A stretch of 37,351 nucleotides of DNA from an uncultured Sulfurimonas sp. (GCA_937900945.1 CALCGG010000118.1:1-37351); one strand, 5' to 3'. Counted from the first letter of the stretch, positions 24,397-34,134 are shown. Numbers and translations: made by a program. Notes: generated by a model from the letters alone, not told the origin.

Positions 24397-25576
24397 TATT
24401 TAATTCTTCTTTGTTTAAATAATTCATCAGTTCTTTTACAGCTTCTTCATTTTTGATACGAAATTTTATCTCTATCCGTCTTGAGGCATCTTTATCTTCT
24501 ATGCTATCTTTTAGTATAGGCTCAGAAAAAGAGCGTCCGCTTGCATTGAGATATTTTTCAAAAAGTTTTCTGTTTTTTGGATATTCTTCATACAAGAAAC
24601 TCATAACAGCCAATGCTCTTTGTTGAGACAAATTTAGATTATAGAGATAAGAACCATCAGAGTTTGTATGCCCTTCTATCGTTATGGTATCTACATATTG
24701 GCGCATTTCTTCATCACTAAGCAAAGTGTCTATATATGTACCCAAAATGCGGCTAAGCTCTTTTTTTGCTTCTGCCTTTAAAATAGCTTCTCCCTGATTA
24801 AAAAGGATGTTCGAAGAAAATCTTAAAGCTCCACTTTTTGGGTCAATATTTATAGAATCACCCATTTTCTCTTTCAATCTTTGAACAACTTTGATTTTAA
24901 TTCCGGTTAAATTTTTTATCTTTGTGCGGGTGATATTCAAATCTTCCACTACTTGTTGATAAGCTCTTTTTTTGATTAAAAGCGCTTTTTCAAGTTGAAC
25001 AATCTCATCATCTCTTAGCTGAATCATATTACTGTCTAGCGTGTGACGTCTGTTGTAATCAGTGACAAATGACTGGAGTTGCTGTATCTCTGCCTTTGAG
25101 TTATTTAAGTCGCTCATTAATGATTGATTTGAATATGTTAATGTTTCAATGTTGTTTTCATTCTCTAAAAGTAAGGCTTTTAAAGATTGCATCTCTGTTT
25201 CACTTAATGCTAAAGATTCTGCTTTTTGCGATATATCTGCACTTAACAATACAATAGTGTCATTTAATTTTGCAGTCTGACTCTCCAAAAGAGAGATTTG
25301 TAAACTAAGATGCGTATTTTCTGCCCGTGCTGACAAAAGTTCCTCTTGTATCTTTGAGAGTTTTTTCTTTTTTTGTGACAAACTCTCTTCGCTCATATGT
25401 AAGGCTTCTTTTTCTTTTTCTAAATCTGCACGAATTGTCTGTAAATCACTCTGAATTAATTCACTCTTAACAACTATCGCTCCAACAACTAAGATAAAAA
25501 CGAATAATAAACCTGCCATCAAATCTGCATAAGATATCCAAAAATTTTGGTCCTCAGTATGATTTCTTTTTAACAT
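24383..25576 (-). CDS. OmpA/MotB-like stator partner with long periplasmic coiled coil
   Basis: A 397-residue protein. Residues 12-38 (FWISYADLMAGLLFVFILVV) match the MotB/ZorB-type plug-and-membrane segment, with the proton-binding Asp near residue 18. Residues about 45-230 are almost all heptad-rich coiled coil (many Leu/Glu/Lys/Ser repeats, e.g. SLSQKKKKLSKIQEELLSAR). Residues about 255-385 are an OmpA-like peptidoglycan-binding domain with IEGHTNSDGSYLYNLNLSQQ and a later DASRRIEIKF. The coiled coil between membrane and cell-wall domain is much longer than in MotB. The gene starts 3 bp after the channel gene and is followed by the 49-residue frame. Function is unknown: a proton-driven, wall-anchored motor is inferred. 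Confidence 0.8.
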   Translation of the reverse strand: MLKRNHTEDQNFWISYADLMAGLLFVFILVVGAIVVKSELIQSDLQTIRADLEKEKEALHMSEESLSQKKKKLSKIQEELLSARAENTHLSLQISLLESQTAKLNDTIVLLSADISQKAESLALSETEMQSLKALLLENENNIETLTYSNQSLMSDLNNSKAEIQQLQSFVTDYNRRHTLDSNMIQLRDDEIVQLEKALLIKKRAYQQVVEDLNITRTKIKNLTGIKIKVVQRLKEKMGDSINIDPKSGALRFSSNILFNQGEAILKAEAKKELSRILGTYIDTLLSDEEMRQYVDTITIEGHTNSDGSYLYNLNLSQQRALAVMSFLYEEYPKNRKLFEKYLNASGRSFSEPILKDSIEDKDASRRIEIKFRIKNEEAVKELMNYLNKEELNNAKQ

Positions 25577-25579
25577 AAC

Positions 25580-26878
25580 TTAGTCGTTTCCATTCTCTTT
25601 AAGTTTTGATAGCTGAGTTACTATCTGTGCCGTTTCGGAATCTATCATCTCAAGTGTAGTCTGCAGTTTATCTAAAAACTTGGCATCAAAAGAATCCATC
25701 TTCGTTTCAAAAGACAAACCGATCATGTCAATATCTTTTTTTAAAGAATTTACATTTTGGATAACACCGCTATATAAATTTTTTATATTATCTGCACTGA
25801 TATTTGATAATGATTCGCTAAGCTTTTTAGTGCTTTGGCTTAAAACTTCAGCAACCATACTCGCATGTGAGAATTCAGATTTTAAAGCGTTATTCGCTTT
25901 GCTGAAATGAATATTTTGCTCTTCCAAATTATTTGCAAACAGTTCAAATTTTTGTATGATATTTTCAAGCGTATAGGTTAATCTTTTTTGTCCTTCAAAT
26001 ATATCATCTTGTTGATTTGTAGCATTTTCAAACATCTTTGCCACTTTCGTTGCAGCTTCTTGTTCGTGTTTTATGATTTGCTCAAATACATTGACTCTTT
26101 GTGCTAAAGTTTTATTGAGTGAATTTATAAAATCTTCCGATGAGATAGTATCAAACACTGTATTAAGCTTTTCAAAATTTTCCATACTTTTTCTAAAGTA
26201 AGTCTGTTCTATCTCCTCTTTACCCCAAAAGAAATCTCTTGTATACTCTTTTATCTCATTTGCATCATTCTGAAAACGGCTCATCCCTGTTTTTTCAAAG
26301 AAAATCCACCATAAAGATAAAAAGATACCATAGATAGAAACATAAAATGCAGTCCCTACTCCACCTAAGAGTTTTGATATTTCCTGCTCCAAGAGTTGTG
26401 TAGTCTGCACTGAAAAATCAGGCATAGAAACAGCGATACTAATAAACGTTCCCAAAATACCAAGAGTTGGAAATACACCTGCCGCAACGGATGAAAAATT
26501 TTCATTTCTTAATGTTTTTGATATTTCGCTCAAAAAGTCATCAAGCGATGCATTTGCTTTTTCTATCCCGGCAATGGAGAGCAAGTTTTTATTCATGTAG
26601 AGAATGAGCTTGTTTTTTACTAAAATAAAGTTTTCTCTTAAGGTACAAGATGCAAAATAAGCATTATGTTTCATAAAGAAAATATATATTAAGAAAATAC
26701 CGCCTAACATCATGACACTATGTATCTTGATATTGAAATTTATAATACCGATATATCCGGCGATTGAAAACAGAAATAACAATAAAGGAACTGATATCAG
26801 CCAAAAAAGCCGAATACTACAATTTTTTCCTCTTCCTAAAATAAATGAAAGTTCATCAAATACTTGTTCTGTTACCAT
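25580..26878 (-). CDS. MotA/TolQ/ExbB-type proton channel with long cytoplasmic tail (ZorA-like)
   Basis: A 432-residue membrane protein. Two membrane segments lie at about residues 22-42 and 50-70. A cytoplasmic loop follows, then the diagnostic pair of helices near 130-150 (VFPTLGILGTFISIAVSM) and 172-195 (GGVGTAFYVSIYGIFLSLWW). Residues about 200-432 are an uninterrupted helical tail rich in Asn, Glu, Ser and Lys. This layout resembles ZorA of Zorya defence systems more than ExbB, TolQ or flagellar MotA. However, no ZorC, ZorD or ZorE neighbour is present. It is co-transcribed with the OmpA-like partner and has a 91-bp gap from the molybdoenzyme gene upstream. The start is ATG. Ion specificity is unproved. 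Confidence 0.8.
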   Translation of the reverse strand: MVTEQVFDELSFILGRGKNCSIRLFWLISVPLLLFLFSIAGYIGIINFNIKIHSVMMLGGIFLIYIFFMKHNAYFASCTLRENFILVKNKLILYMNKNLLSIAGIEKANASLDDFLSEISKTLRNENFSSVAAGVFPTLGILGTFISIAVSMPDFSVQTTQLLEQEISKLLGGVGTAFYVSIYGIFLSLWWIFFEKTGMSRFQNDANEIKEYTRDFFWGKEEIEQTYFRKSMENFEKLNTVFDTISSEDFINSLNKTLAQRVNVFEQIIKHEQEAATKVAKMFENATNQQDDIFEGQKRLTYTLENIIQKFELFANNLEEQNIHFSKANNALKSEFSHASMVAEVLSQSTKKLSESLSNISADNIKNLYSGVIQNVNSLKKDIDMIGLSFETKMDSFDAKFLDKLQTTLEMIDSETAQIVTQLSKLKENGND

Positions 26879-26969
26879 ATTTTTTCCTATACTGATTTTT
26901 CACAAAGATTATATCAAAATCTATCAAATGAAAAAGTATTTATGCATATTATGCTAGGAAAACAACCTT

Positions 26970-28706
26970 TTATACACTTAAAATTTCCACTTTCTCTTCT
27001 TGAAATATTGCATTTTTTCCATCTAAGGAATGCTTTGAGCTTGTAAGATTATTTACGCCTTTTGTACCGCTATATATCAAAACACAATCGTCCCTAACAT
27101 CATTGTCTATTTTTACTTTTAATTTCACACTTCCCTTCGCCGAAGTAATGGTAACAATTTCATCTTCATGCAAACCATGTGAGCTGTGAAGATAGACACT
27201 ATTATCGCGCTTAAACTGCGAGTTTAAACTTGTTGCACTTTTTGGAGTGATTAAAAATAATTTTTCTTTCAAGTTGATATTTTGATCAAACTCTTCTAAA
27301 AAATGAAATTCACCGTCATCTGTATCCAAGCCCTCTTTATATGGAGTTTCTTCCCTCATTTTGACCTGCCAACTGCCGTCTTCATTTTGAAGTGCAAAAT
27401 TTTTAAAATATTGTAAATAGAATTCTTCTGTTTGCAGTTCTATATTGAACTCTTTACACATGTAAGCACTCAAATCATATTCACTGATACCAAATTCACT
27501 TTCGCTGACTTTTGGCATAAACATTATCCCATGATGAGAATAAGATGTTCTGATATCCTCTTTATTTAAGAAATTTTTTGCAGGAATCACCAAATCTGCC
27601 GCTTCGCTTGTTTCATTTTCATAAAGACCGAAATATACTAGATTTTCAACTTCTTTTATAGACTTTTTTACCCTCAAAGAATCCGGCATTTGAGAAAGAG
27701 GGTTTGAGCCCTGAATAAAAACAGTTTTGTAGTTTTTAAACTCTGTATTAATCTTAGATACTCTCTTTGCTTTTGTATTAAAAGGTGAAGTTATTTTATC
27801 TCTAGAATTTCCAAGATAAGCAACTCCGCATCCTTCTTTTCCAAATAAACCAAGAAAAGCCGCAAAAGCATCTATAGCTCTCATGACGTCTGCGCCATCA
27901 GAATATTTTTGTATACCAACACCACATACAATAGCTACTTTTTTATTTTTTATCAGCTCAAGTAAGTGCCCTATTTGACCAAGAGTTACATCTATTTCAT
28001 TCAGAGTAGCTTTAATTCTTATATTTTGTGTAAGCTCATAATATTCTTCATATTCACTGGCATATTTTTCTAAAAACTCTTCATCACAACTATTTTCTAT
28101 ATGCAAAAAACGACTCAACAGCATGGCAAGAAATAAATCCCCATGTGGCTTTATTTGAATATGCAGGGAAGCCATTTTTGCTATTTTAGTTTTTACAGGG
28201 TCTATAACTATGATTGTTTTATCTTTTATGATTGGTAAAAGATGGCTCGAAGTAGTATGCGGATTTCTTCCCCATATTATTACCACTTCAGATTTTTGTA
28301 TCTCCGATAATGGCATATTAAGGTTGCTTCCTCTTCCCTCAATGATTCCAGCTTCTCCAGCTCCATCACAAAGTGAACCATCAATAAGCGTAGCGCCAAA
28401 TGATGCAAAAAAATGATCCGTCACTTCTTGCATAAGTGCAAAGTTTCCATGTCCACGATAATGCAAAACTTCACTGCTTTTAGAAGAATTTAATATCTCT
28501 TTTAATTTTAAAAGAGCTTCATCCAGACTAATCTCTTTACCCTTATATCTTGGCATGTGAATTTGCTCGTATTTATCATAATGGTTTAAATGTGGACACA
28601 AAAAACCTTGAGTTTGTCCTTCTTTAATCCCTTTTAACCTACCGTTATCATAAATAACCGTACATGCATCATAACAATCTAGAGGGCACGCTGTAACACT
28701 ATTCAC
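26970..28706 (-). CDS. Molybdopterin-dependent oxidoreductase, cytoplasmic
   Basis: A 578-residue member of the DMSO-reductase superfamily. CPLDCYDAC followed by FLCPH near residue 36 is a 4Fe-4S motif. GSLCDGAGEAGIIEGRGSN is the region of the Mo-ligand residue; Cys 'LCDGAG' is the likely ligand. Cofactor-binding parts include VVIIWGRNPHTTSSH, QGSNPLSQMPDS and NETSEAADLVIPAKNF, with the dinucleotide-binding C-terminal domain at about 470-578. No Tat signal is present, so it acts in the cytoplasm. It is shorter than formate dehydrogenase or nitrate reductase catalytic subunits and has no iron-sulfur or membrane partner next to it. The start is GTG 28704-28706, overlapping the stop of the HlyD-like gene. 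Substrate unknown. Confidence 0.82.
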   Translation of the reverse strand: MNSVTACPLDCYDACTVIYDNGRLKGIKEGQTQGFLCPHLNHYDKYEQIHMPRYKGKEISLDEALLKLKEILNSSKSSEVLHYRGHGNFALMQEVTDHFFASFGATLIDGSLCDGAGEAGIIEGRGSNLNMPLSEIQKSEVVIIWGRNPHTTSSHLLPIIKDKTIIVIDPVKTKIAKMASLHIQIKPHGDLFLAMLLSRFLHIENSCDEEFLEKYASEYEEYYELTQNIRIKATLNEIDVTLGQIGHLLELIKNKKVAIVCGVGIQKYSDGADVMRAIDAFAAFLGLFGKEGCGVAYLGNSRDKITSPFNTKAKRVSKINTEFKNYKTVFIQGSNPLSQMPDSLRVKKSIKEVENLVYFGLYENETSEAADLVIPAKNFLNKEDIRTSYSHHGIMFMPKVSESEFGISEYDLSAYMCKEFNIELQTEEFYLQYFKNFALQNEDGSWQVKMREETPYKEGLDTDDGEFHFLEEFDQNINLKEKLFLITPKSATSLNSQFKRDNSVYLHSSHGLHEDEIVTITSAKGSVKLKVKIDNDVRDDCVLIYSGTKGVNNLTSSKHSLDGKNAIFQEEKVEILSV

Positions 28707-29496
28707 TTTTAAGTTCTATCTTTACAAGTTTTGAAAATAGTTTTGGAGATTCTATAATAATTTGCGCCATATATTTTGATATATTCTTACTATCTGCAAT
28801 ATTTAAAAGTCTTGAAATTTTATATGCAGTTTTTTCACCATCTATGTATACTGTTTGTTTATCTGCATGGAGAGCATCTTCTTCATCAAGGTAGATTGTC
28901 AGCTTTGCTTTTGACGTATCAGCCACTTGAGCAAGAGGTGTTGACATGCCGACCACCTGCCCCGGTTTGACTAAAATATTATAAAGTACAAAACCATTAG
29001 CTGTGACATATTTATCACTTACACTTCTTCTTAATTGAGCCGCTCTGAGCTTTAAATCTGTAATTTGCACCTTGAGATTTTGAATATCTTTTTGAGTATT
29101 TAACAGTTGATTTTCGCTAGCAACCAAGTCATAAAATGAGTTGTCTTTTTCAACCACTGATTTAATTTTTAAAGACTTTATTTTGTCATAGTTTTCTTGC
29201 TTTTTAACTAATGATTTTTCTAAATTTACCAATACCTTTTCATTTGTAATGACCATCTCGCCTAAGTAACTAAGCTTATCTTCTATAAATTTCAACTCTT
29301 TTTCATCAAGTTCGGAATCAATTTTGATATAGGCTTTGTCTGTCAGCTTTTTTCCTATCATCTCTTCTTGCGTATATAATATAAGCCCTGATATATTCGA
29401 AGATATATCGCGTATCTCGTACGGCTCAACTTTTGAATAATAAGTCTTAGAAAATGCAATACTAAACATAAAAAACAATATAATTAAAATCTTCAA
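28699..29496 (-). CDS. HlyD/RND-adaptor-like periplasmic protein
   Basis: A 265-residue protein with a signal peptide (MKILIILFFMFSIAFSKTYY). The split lipoyl-like strands are seen in RDISSNISGLILYT and TANGFVLYNILVKPGQVVGM. A long coiled-coil hairpin at about residues 75-165 lies between them, and a beta-barrel domain (AKLTIYLDEEDAL) follows. This is the architecture of membrane-fusion adaptors of efflux pumps. No lipobox, transmembrane anchor or pump gene is seen, so it is an orphan adaptor. It starts with TTG at 29494-29496 behind an AGAGG site and overlaps the molybdoenzyme gene by 8 bases. It diverges from cheV. Confidence 0.72.
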   Translation of the reverse strand: MKILIILFFMFSIAFSKTYYSKVEPYEIRDISSNISGLILYTQEEMIGKKLTDKAYIKIDSELDEKELKFIEDKLSYLGEMVITNEKVLVNLEKSLVKKQENYDKIKSLKIKSVVEKDNSFYDLVASENQLLNTQKDIQNLKVQITDLKLRAAQLRRSVSDKYVTANGFVLYNILVKPGQVVGMSTPLAQVADTSKAKLTIYLDEEDALHADKQTVYIDGEKTAYKISRLLNIADSKNISKYMAQIIIESPKLFSKLVKIELKSE

Positions 29497-29599
29497 TTTT
29501 GTGTACCTCTTTTAAAAAATATAGCTATTTTACCCATACATCACTTATATTTCATTGTATTTTGGATATTATTGTAGAAGTTTTAATTAAAGGATGGTC

Positions 29600-30550
29600 A
29601 TGTCCGTTTTAGATAATGTTGATGCTTCCACAAACCTCGCTAAGAACAATGAACTTCAACTCTTAGTTTTCAGGGTTAGCGAGAATCATGAATCTGCTTT
29701 TTATGCTATAAATGTTTTCAAAACAAGAGAGGTTGTTGAATCAAGAAATCATTTCTTAACGCAAATACCTTCAGCACATCCTCTGCTTGAGGGAACAATA
29801 ATTCTTCGTGGAATACAGATTCCTATTTTAAACCTTCCAGCCTGGCTAGGAATAAAATTAAAAAAAGAGGATATTGCAAAGTCGAATATTCTTATTTGTG
29901 ATTTTAATGGAATTATAATAGGTCTTAGAATTATGTCAGCATACAGAGTTATCAAGAAAAACTGGAATGATATGCATGCACCAGATGGTTATAGACTCAA
30001 AGAAGATGGTTTAGTCATGAATGATACAAGACTAGAAGATGGCAGCTTATGTCTTATCTTGGACTATGAAAAACTTTTATCTGATGTTATCCCTCAAGCT
30101 TTGGTTAATGTACTTGACGATGTAGAGGATATTAAACATCTTACTATTCCAGATAAACTAAAAAATGGAACCGTTCTTATAGCTGAAGATTCTAGGACTG
30201 CACAAAAAGCATTAACTCAAATTTTCGCTCATGCAGACATAGATATGCAACTCTTTAACAATGGAAAAAAACTTGTAGATTATGTTATCTCTTTGGGCGA
30301 TAAAGCTTCAGATATTCCCGCTATCATTACGGATATAGAGATGCCTGAAATGTCTGGGTTTACTGTTATTCAAATACTAAAGGCAAATCCAAATACTAAA
30401 AACATACCTATAATTGTAAATAGTTCTATGACAGGTGAAAACAACAAAAGAGAAGCGCAAGATTTAGGTGCAAATGGATTTATAGATAAAACAAAAAGTC
30501 ATAATATCATTCCTCTTATCGTTGAAACTATGCAGGCTGTTAATAAATAA
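29600..30550 (+). CDS. cheV: Chemotaxis coupling/response-regulator protein CheV
   Basis: A 316-residue fusion of a CheW-like domain (about 1-165, with AINVFKTREVVESR and ILRGIQIPILNLPAWLG) and a CheY-like receiver domain (about 190-316). The receiver keeps IAEDSRTAQKAL, the phospho-acceptor Asp in AIITDIEMPEMSGF, NSSM (Thr/Ser position) and FIDKT (Lys). It couples chemoreceptors to CheA and may adapt signalling by phosphorylation; CheV is widespread in Campylobacterota. The start is ATG 29600, with AAAGGA six bases upstream; the in-frame ATG at 29594 touches that site. It converges with the oad operon. Confidence 0.93.
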   Translation: MSVLDNVDASTNLAKNNELQLLVFRVSENHESAFYAINVFKTREVVESRNHFLTQIPSAHPLLEGTIILRGIQIPILNLPAWLGIKLKKEDIAKSNILICDFNGIIIGLRIMSAYRVIKKNWNDMHAPDGYRLKEDGLVMNDTRLEDGSLCLILDYEKLLSDVIPQALVNVLDDVEDIKHLTIPDKLKNGTVLIAEDSRTAQKALTQIFAHADIDMQLFNNGKKLVDYVISLGDKASDIPAIITDIEMPEMSGFTVIQILKANPNTKNIPIIVNSSMTGENNKREAQDLGANGFIDKTKSHNIIPLIVETMQAVNK

Positions 30551-30570
30551 GAAAATTTTTTGATTCTTTA

Positions 30571-30604
30571 TAAAAAAAGAGGTGGAAAATAATTTCCGAC
30601 CTCT
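30571..30604 (-). terminator. Rho-independent terminator of the oadGAB operon
   Basis: On the minus strand AGAGGTCGGAAA pairs with TTTCCACCTCT (6 bp plus 5 bp with one bulged base, loop ATTA), occupying 30578-30604. It is followed by a U7 tract from the A-run at 30572-30578. It lies 20 bp past the oadB stop codon. Confidence 0.75.
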
Positions 30605-30624
30605 CAATAGATGTAGTTAATAGA

Positions 30625-31950
30625 CTACTTAAAAAATGAAATAAGCATACCGGCAGCAACCGCTGAACCGATAACACCTGCGACATTTGGACCCATCGCA
30701 TGCATTAGAAGCATGTTGGTTCTATCATACTCCATACCAACTTTATTTGATACACGAGCAGCCATTGGAACAGCAGATACGCCAGCTGAACCTATTAAAG
30801 GGTTTATTTTATGACCTGGGAACATGTTCATAATCTTAGCCATTATTACACCAGAAGCAGTACCAACTGAAAAAGCAATAATACCAAGAGCTAAAATAGC
30901 TAAAGTATCAGGTACTAAAAATTGATCAGCAGAAAGTTTAGAACCGACTGCTAAGCCTAAGAAAATAGTAACGATGTTAATAAGAGCATTTTGCATTGTA
31001 TCAGACAATCTCTCAACAACACCACTCTCTTTTAAGAAATTACCAAACATAAATGCGCCGATTAGCGGTGTAGATTCCGGTAAGACTAAAATAGCCAAAA
31101 CTAAAACCATCACTGGAAAAACCAACTTTTCTAAACGAGAGACATGACGAAGAGTAGTCATTCTTATTCTTCGCTCAGCATCAGTTGTTAAAGCTTTCAT
31201 AATCGGAGGTTGAATAATAGGAACCATCGCCATATATGAATAAGAAGCAACTGCAATAGCGCCTAAAAGTTCAGGGGCAAGTTTAGTTGCAATAAATATT
31301 GAGGTAGGTCCATCAGCTCCACCGATTATAGAGATAGCTGAAGACTGCTGAAGAGTAAAATCGAAAATATTTGTATACTGAGAAAGTGCTACTGCCCCAA
31401 CCAATGTTCCAAATATTCCAAACTGTGCAGCACCGCCCAAGAGTGCAGTTTTTGGATTTGAGAGTAGTGGACCAAAATCCGTCATAGCACCAACACCCAT
31501 AAATATAAGAATTGGAAAAAGCTGATTGGACAATCCCATATGATAAATTATTCCCAAAAAGCCATCAGGACCTGCCATGTTCGCAACCGGTATATTTGCC
31601 AATAATCCGCCAAAAGCTATTGGAAGAAGTAATAACGGTTCAAATCCTTTTTTAATTGCTAAATAAAAAAGCAAAAAAGTTATAAGAATCATAATTACAC
31701 GACCACCGGTTTTATGAAAATCACTCATAGTTTTACCATGTGAGTTTAACTCATTTGGGTCTGGATTAATTAAAGCACTTATCCCCGTTGACTGTAAAAA
31801 ACCCATAACCATTGTAGACATAGGCTGAGTTTTATAACTTTCTTCTTTATGGGCAGATAACTCCACAGTGGAAGCATTCTCATTTGCCACTAGTCCAGTA
31901 AAGCCTAAAAATACAAAAAGCACTAAAAATTTAAGGATAATATTTTTCAT
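30625..31950 (-). CDS. oadB: Sodium-translocating decarboxylase beta subunit
   Basis: A 441-residue integral membrane subunit that couples decarboxylation of carboxybiotin to Na+ export. [20 protein letters not shown] contains the Asp/Gly-rich Na+ site of the family. [28 protein letters not shown] and [18 protein letters not shown] are also typical. The protein has an extra N-terminal signal-peptide-like segment (residues 1-22) and a polar linker of about 45 residues before the first core helix. This extension is absent in the basic family core. It lies 4 bp after oadA. A terminator follows. The substrate (oxaloacetate or another beta-oxo acid) depends on the alpha subunit. Confidence 0.9.
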   Translation of the reverse strand: MKNIILKFLVLFVFLGFTGLVANENASTVELSAHKEESYKTQPMSTMVMGFLQSTGISALINPDPNELNSHGKTMSDFHKTGGRVIMILITFLLFYLAIKKGFEPLLLLPIAFGGLLANIPVANMAGPDGFLGIIYHMGLSNQLFPILIFMGVGAMTDFGPLLSNPKTALLGGAAQFGIFGTLVGAVALSQYTNIFDFTLQQSSAISIIGGADGPTSIFIATKLAPELLGAIAVASYSYMAMVPIIQPPIMKALTTDAERRIRMTTLRHVSRLEKLVFPVMVLVLAILVLPESTPLIGAFMFGNFLKESGVVERLSDTMQNALINIVTIFLGLAVGSKLSADQFLVPDTLAILALGIIAFSVGTASGVIMAKIMNMFPGHKINPLIGSAGVSAVPMAARVSNKVGMEYDRTNMLLMHAMGPNVAGVIGSAVAAGMLISFFK

Positions 31951-31954
31951 ATTA

Positions 31955-33736
31955 TTAACCTAATACTGCTACGATTTGACCTTCTACTACAGTGTCGTTT
32001 GTTGCAACATTTATAGATTTTATAACACCGCCTCGAGGAGCCACTACATCAATTTCCATTTTCATAGATTCCAAGATTAATATTACATCACCCTCAGCAA
32101 CACTCTGACCTGGATTAGCAACTAATTTCCAAACACTACCTGGTAAAAGCGCTTTAATAGAAACATCTGTTCCAGATTTTGGAGCCGATGTTTGAGCACT
32201 TTCTCCATTAACTGCGGTTACTTGAATATCTGCATCACCTTCTGCAACTTGAACACTAAACTTTTGACCATCAACAACTACTGTATAATTTCCGCTACCC
32301 ATATTTGTACTTCCTTCTTGTTTCATATTTGATAATTTTCTAACATTTACTTCTGCTTCACCTTTAAGGAAAGTAATCCCTTTTTCTCCACATGCTGCAG
32401 CTATGAAAATATTTTCATCAGTTGTTTCTATGCCTTCTTCGTCTAACTTCTTGCTCCAGTGAGCCAAAGATTTAGTCTCATCTGCTTCAGTTAAATCTAA
32501 AACTTTCTCTGTTGTTGGCTGTAGATTTAATTTTTCTGAAGCGATTCTTACAACTTCTGCATCTGGTGCAACCGGAGTTTTACCAAAATAGCCGAGTACC
32601 ATTTTTCCATAACCTGGAGCAATCGCTTTCCATGGGCCTTGCATAACATTGTTAAGAGCTTGTTGGAAGTAAAATTGAGAAACTGGAGTAACACTTGTGC
32701 CATAACCACCTTTTTCAACAACCTCACGCATCGCATCTATAACTTCTGGAAATCTCTCCAGTATGTTATTATCGCGCATCATTTGAGTGTTTGCAGTCAA
32801 TGCACCACCAGGCATTGGTGAGAATGGAATCAAAGGAGAAACCATTGTTGCTTCCGGTGGAATAAAGTAATCTTCGAGACAGCTATGAACAACTTTTTCA
32901 TATGCTAGTATTTTATCTATCTCTAATCCGCCAAGGTCATAATTCATACCCTTAGTTGCATGAAGCATAGTCAGGATATCTGGTTGAGAAGTTCCACCGG
33001 AGACTGGTGCAGCGGCCATATCTATACCATCTATACCAGCATCAAGCGCTGCCATGTAAGCTGCAACTGAAACACCGGCAGTCTCATGCGTATGTAAACG
33101 TAAATGTGTACCTTCAGGAACTAATTCACGAGCCATTTTAATAGTTTCATAAACTTTTTTAGGGCTTGAAGTACCACTGGCATCTTTAAAACAAATACTG
33201 CTATATGGAATTCCACTATCTAAAATATCACGAAGAGTTTTTTCGTAAAATGCTACGTCATGGGCACCGTAACATCCAGGAGGCAAGTCCATCATTGTTA
33301 CAACTACTTCATGTTTTAGTCCATGATGAACAATCCTTTCACCTGAATATTTTAAATTTTCAACATCATTAAGTGCATCAAAGTTTCTAATTGTAGTTGT
33401 TCCATGTTTTTTAAACATTTTCGCATGTAAGTCAATCAAATCTTTACTGCCGGTATCGAGCATAACAGTGTTAACACCGCGAGCAAGCGTTTGAAGGTTT
33501 GCATCAGGTCCAACTATAGCACGAAATCTATCCATCATGGTAAAAGCATCTTCATTTAAGTAAAAATAAAGTGATTGGAATCTTGCTCCACCGCCAAATT
33601 CAAAGTGAGTTATTCCAGCATGTTTTGCTGCCTCTACTGCCGGAAAGAAATCATCCATAAGCACACGACCGCCAAAAACTGACTGAAAACCGTCTCTAAA
33701 AGTTGTATCCATTATATCTATAAATTTTTTAGCCAT
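31955..33736 (-). CDS. oadA: Oxaloacetate decarboxylase/pyruvate carboxylase alpha-type subunit (biotin protein)
   Basis: A 593-residue biotin-dependent carboxyltransferase. The N-terminal TIM barrel starts with [20 protein letters not shown]; most relatives have TLRDAHQS, so this is a divergent motif. FKDASG holds the catalytic Lys, and RLHTHETAG provides the zinc-ligand HxH. A linker joins the C-terminal biotinyl domain, which has [12 protein letters not shown] with the biotinylated Lys near residue 558. Together with OadB and OadG it should form a Na+-pumping decarboxylase, or, working alone, a pyruvate carboxylase B-type subunit. It is 8 bp after oadG and 4 bp before oadB. The FRDGFQ variant is one I associate with Campylobacterota. 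Confidence 0.87.
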   Translation of the reverse strand: MAKKFIDIMDTTFRDGFQSVFGGRVLMDDFFPAVEAAKHAGITHFEFGGGARFQSLYFYLNEDAFTMMDRFRAIVGPDANLQTLARGVNTVMLDTGSKDLIDLHAKMFKKHGTTTIRNFDALNDVENLKYSGERIVHHGLKHEVVVTMMDLPPGCYGAHDVAFYEKTLRDILDSGIPYSSICFKDASGTSSPKKVYETIKMARELVPEGTHLRLHTHETAGVSVAAYMAALDAGIDGIDMAAAPVSGGTSQPDILTMLHATKGMNYDLGGLEIDKILAYEKVVHSCLEDYFIPPEATMVSPLIPFSPMPGGALTANTQMMRDNNILERFPEVIDAMREVVEKGGYGTSVTPVSQFYFQQALNNVMQGPWKAIAPGYGKMVLGYFGKTPVAPDAEVVRIASEKLNLQPTTEKVLDLTEADETKSLAHWSKKLDEEGIETTDENIFIAAACGEKGITFLKGEAEVNVRKLSNMKQEGSTNMGSGNYTVVVDGQKFSVQVAEGDADIQVTAVNGESAQTSAPKSGTDVSIKALLPGSVWKLVANPGQSVAEGDVILILESMKMEIDVVAPRGGVIKSINVATNDTVVEGQIVAVLG

Positions 33737-33744
33737 ATTAATCC

Positions 33745-33975
33745 TTAACCTTGTCTGTGATGAGTGATTGCCGCCGTAATCGCTGCAATAATCTTTTTAT
33801 TATCTTTTGCTTGATTTCCCGTACTAGATATAGCAGATTTTGGTTCAGGAAAAAACTTATGTATGATAGTTGACATTATATTCATAGAAACTATCATTAC
33901 AATTAAGAACAGAAAGACGGTTCCCATTCCTAAAAGCATAAACTTAAGACCTTCTACTACGAGGTTTGCATCCAT
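33745..33975 (-). CDS. oadG: Sodium-translocating decarboxylase gamma subunit
   Basis: A 76-residue single-pass membrane protein. MDANLVVEGLKFMLLGMGTV leads into the membrane helix (GMGTVFLFLIVMIVSMNIMS), and the cytoplasmic tail ends in ITHHRQG, with histidines as in the Zn-binding tail of OadG. ATG 33975 is preferred, with AAAGG about seven bases upstream; the GTG at 33981 lies inside that spacing. It is the first gene of oadGAB. TATACT elements at 34007-34017 on the minus strand could be its -10. Confidence 0.8.
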   Translation of the reverse strand: MDANLVVEGLKFMLLGMGTVFLFLIVMIVSMNIMSTIIHKFFPEPKSAISSTGNQAKDNKKIIAAITAAITHHRQG

Positions 33976-34134
33976 AAACACACCTTTAACTATATATTTG
34001 AAAGACAGTATAGTATAAAGATGTTTAAAAGATTTTTTAACTCTTTTTTATATTTTTTAAAATAAGCTAATTGTTACTTTTTAGGTATATAATTTCATGA
34101 ATTTTATAATAAATATTACAATAAAGAAGAAAAA

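Noticed and set aside
24383-26878. Complete Zorya defence system
   Set aside because: Only ZorA- and ZorB-like genes are present. Neither ZorC/ZorD nor ZorE-like genes occur within several kilobases on either side, so it is reported only as an orphan pair.
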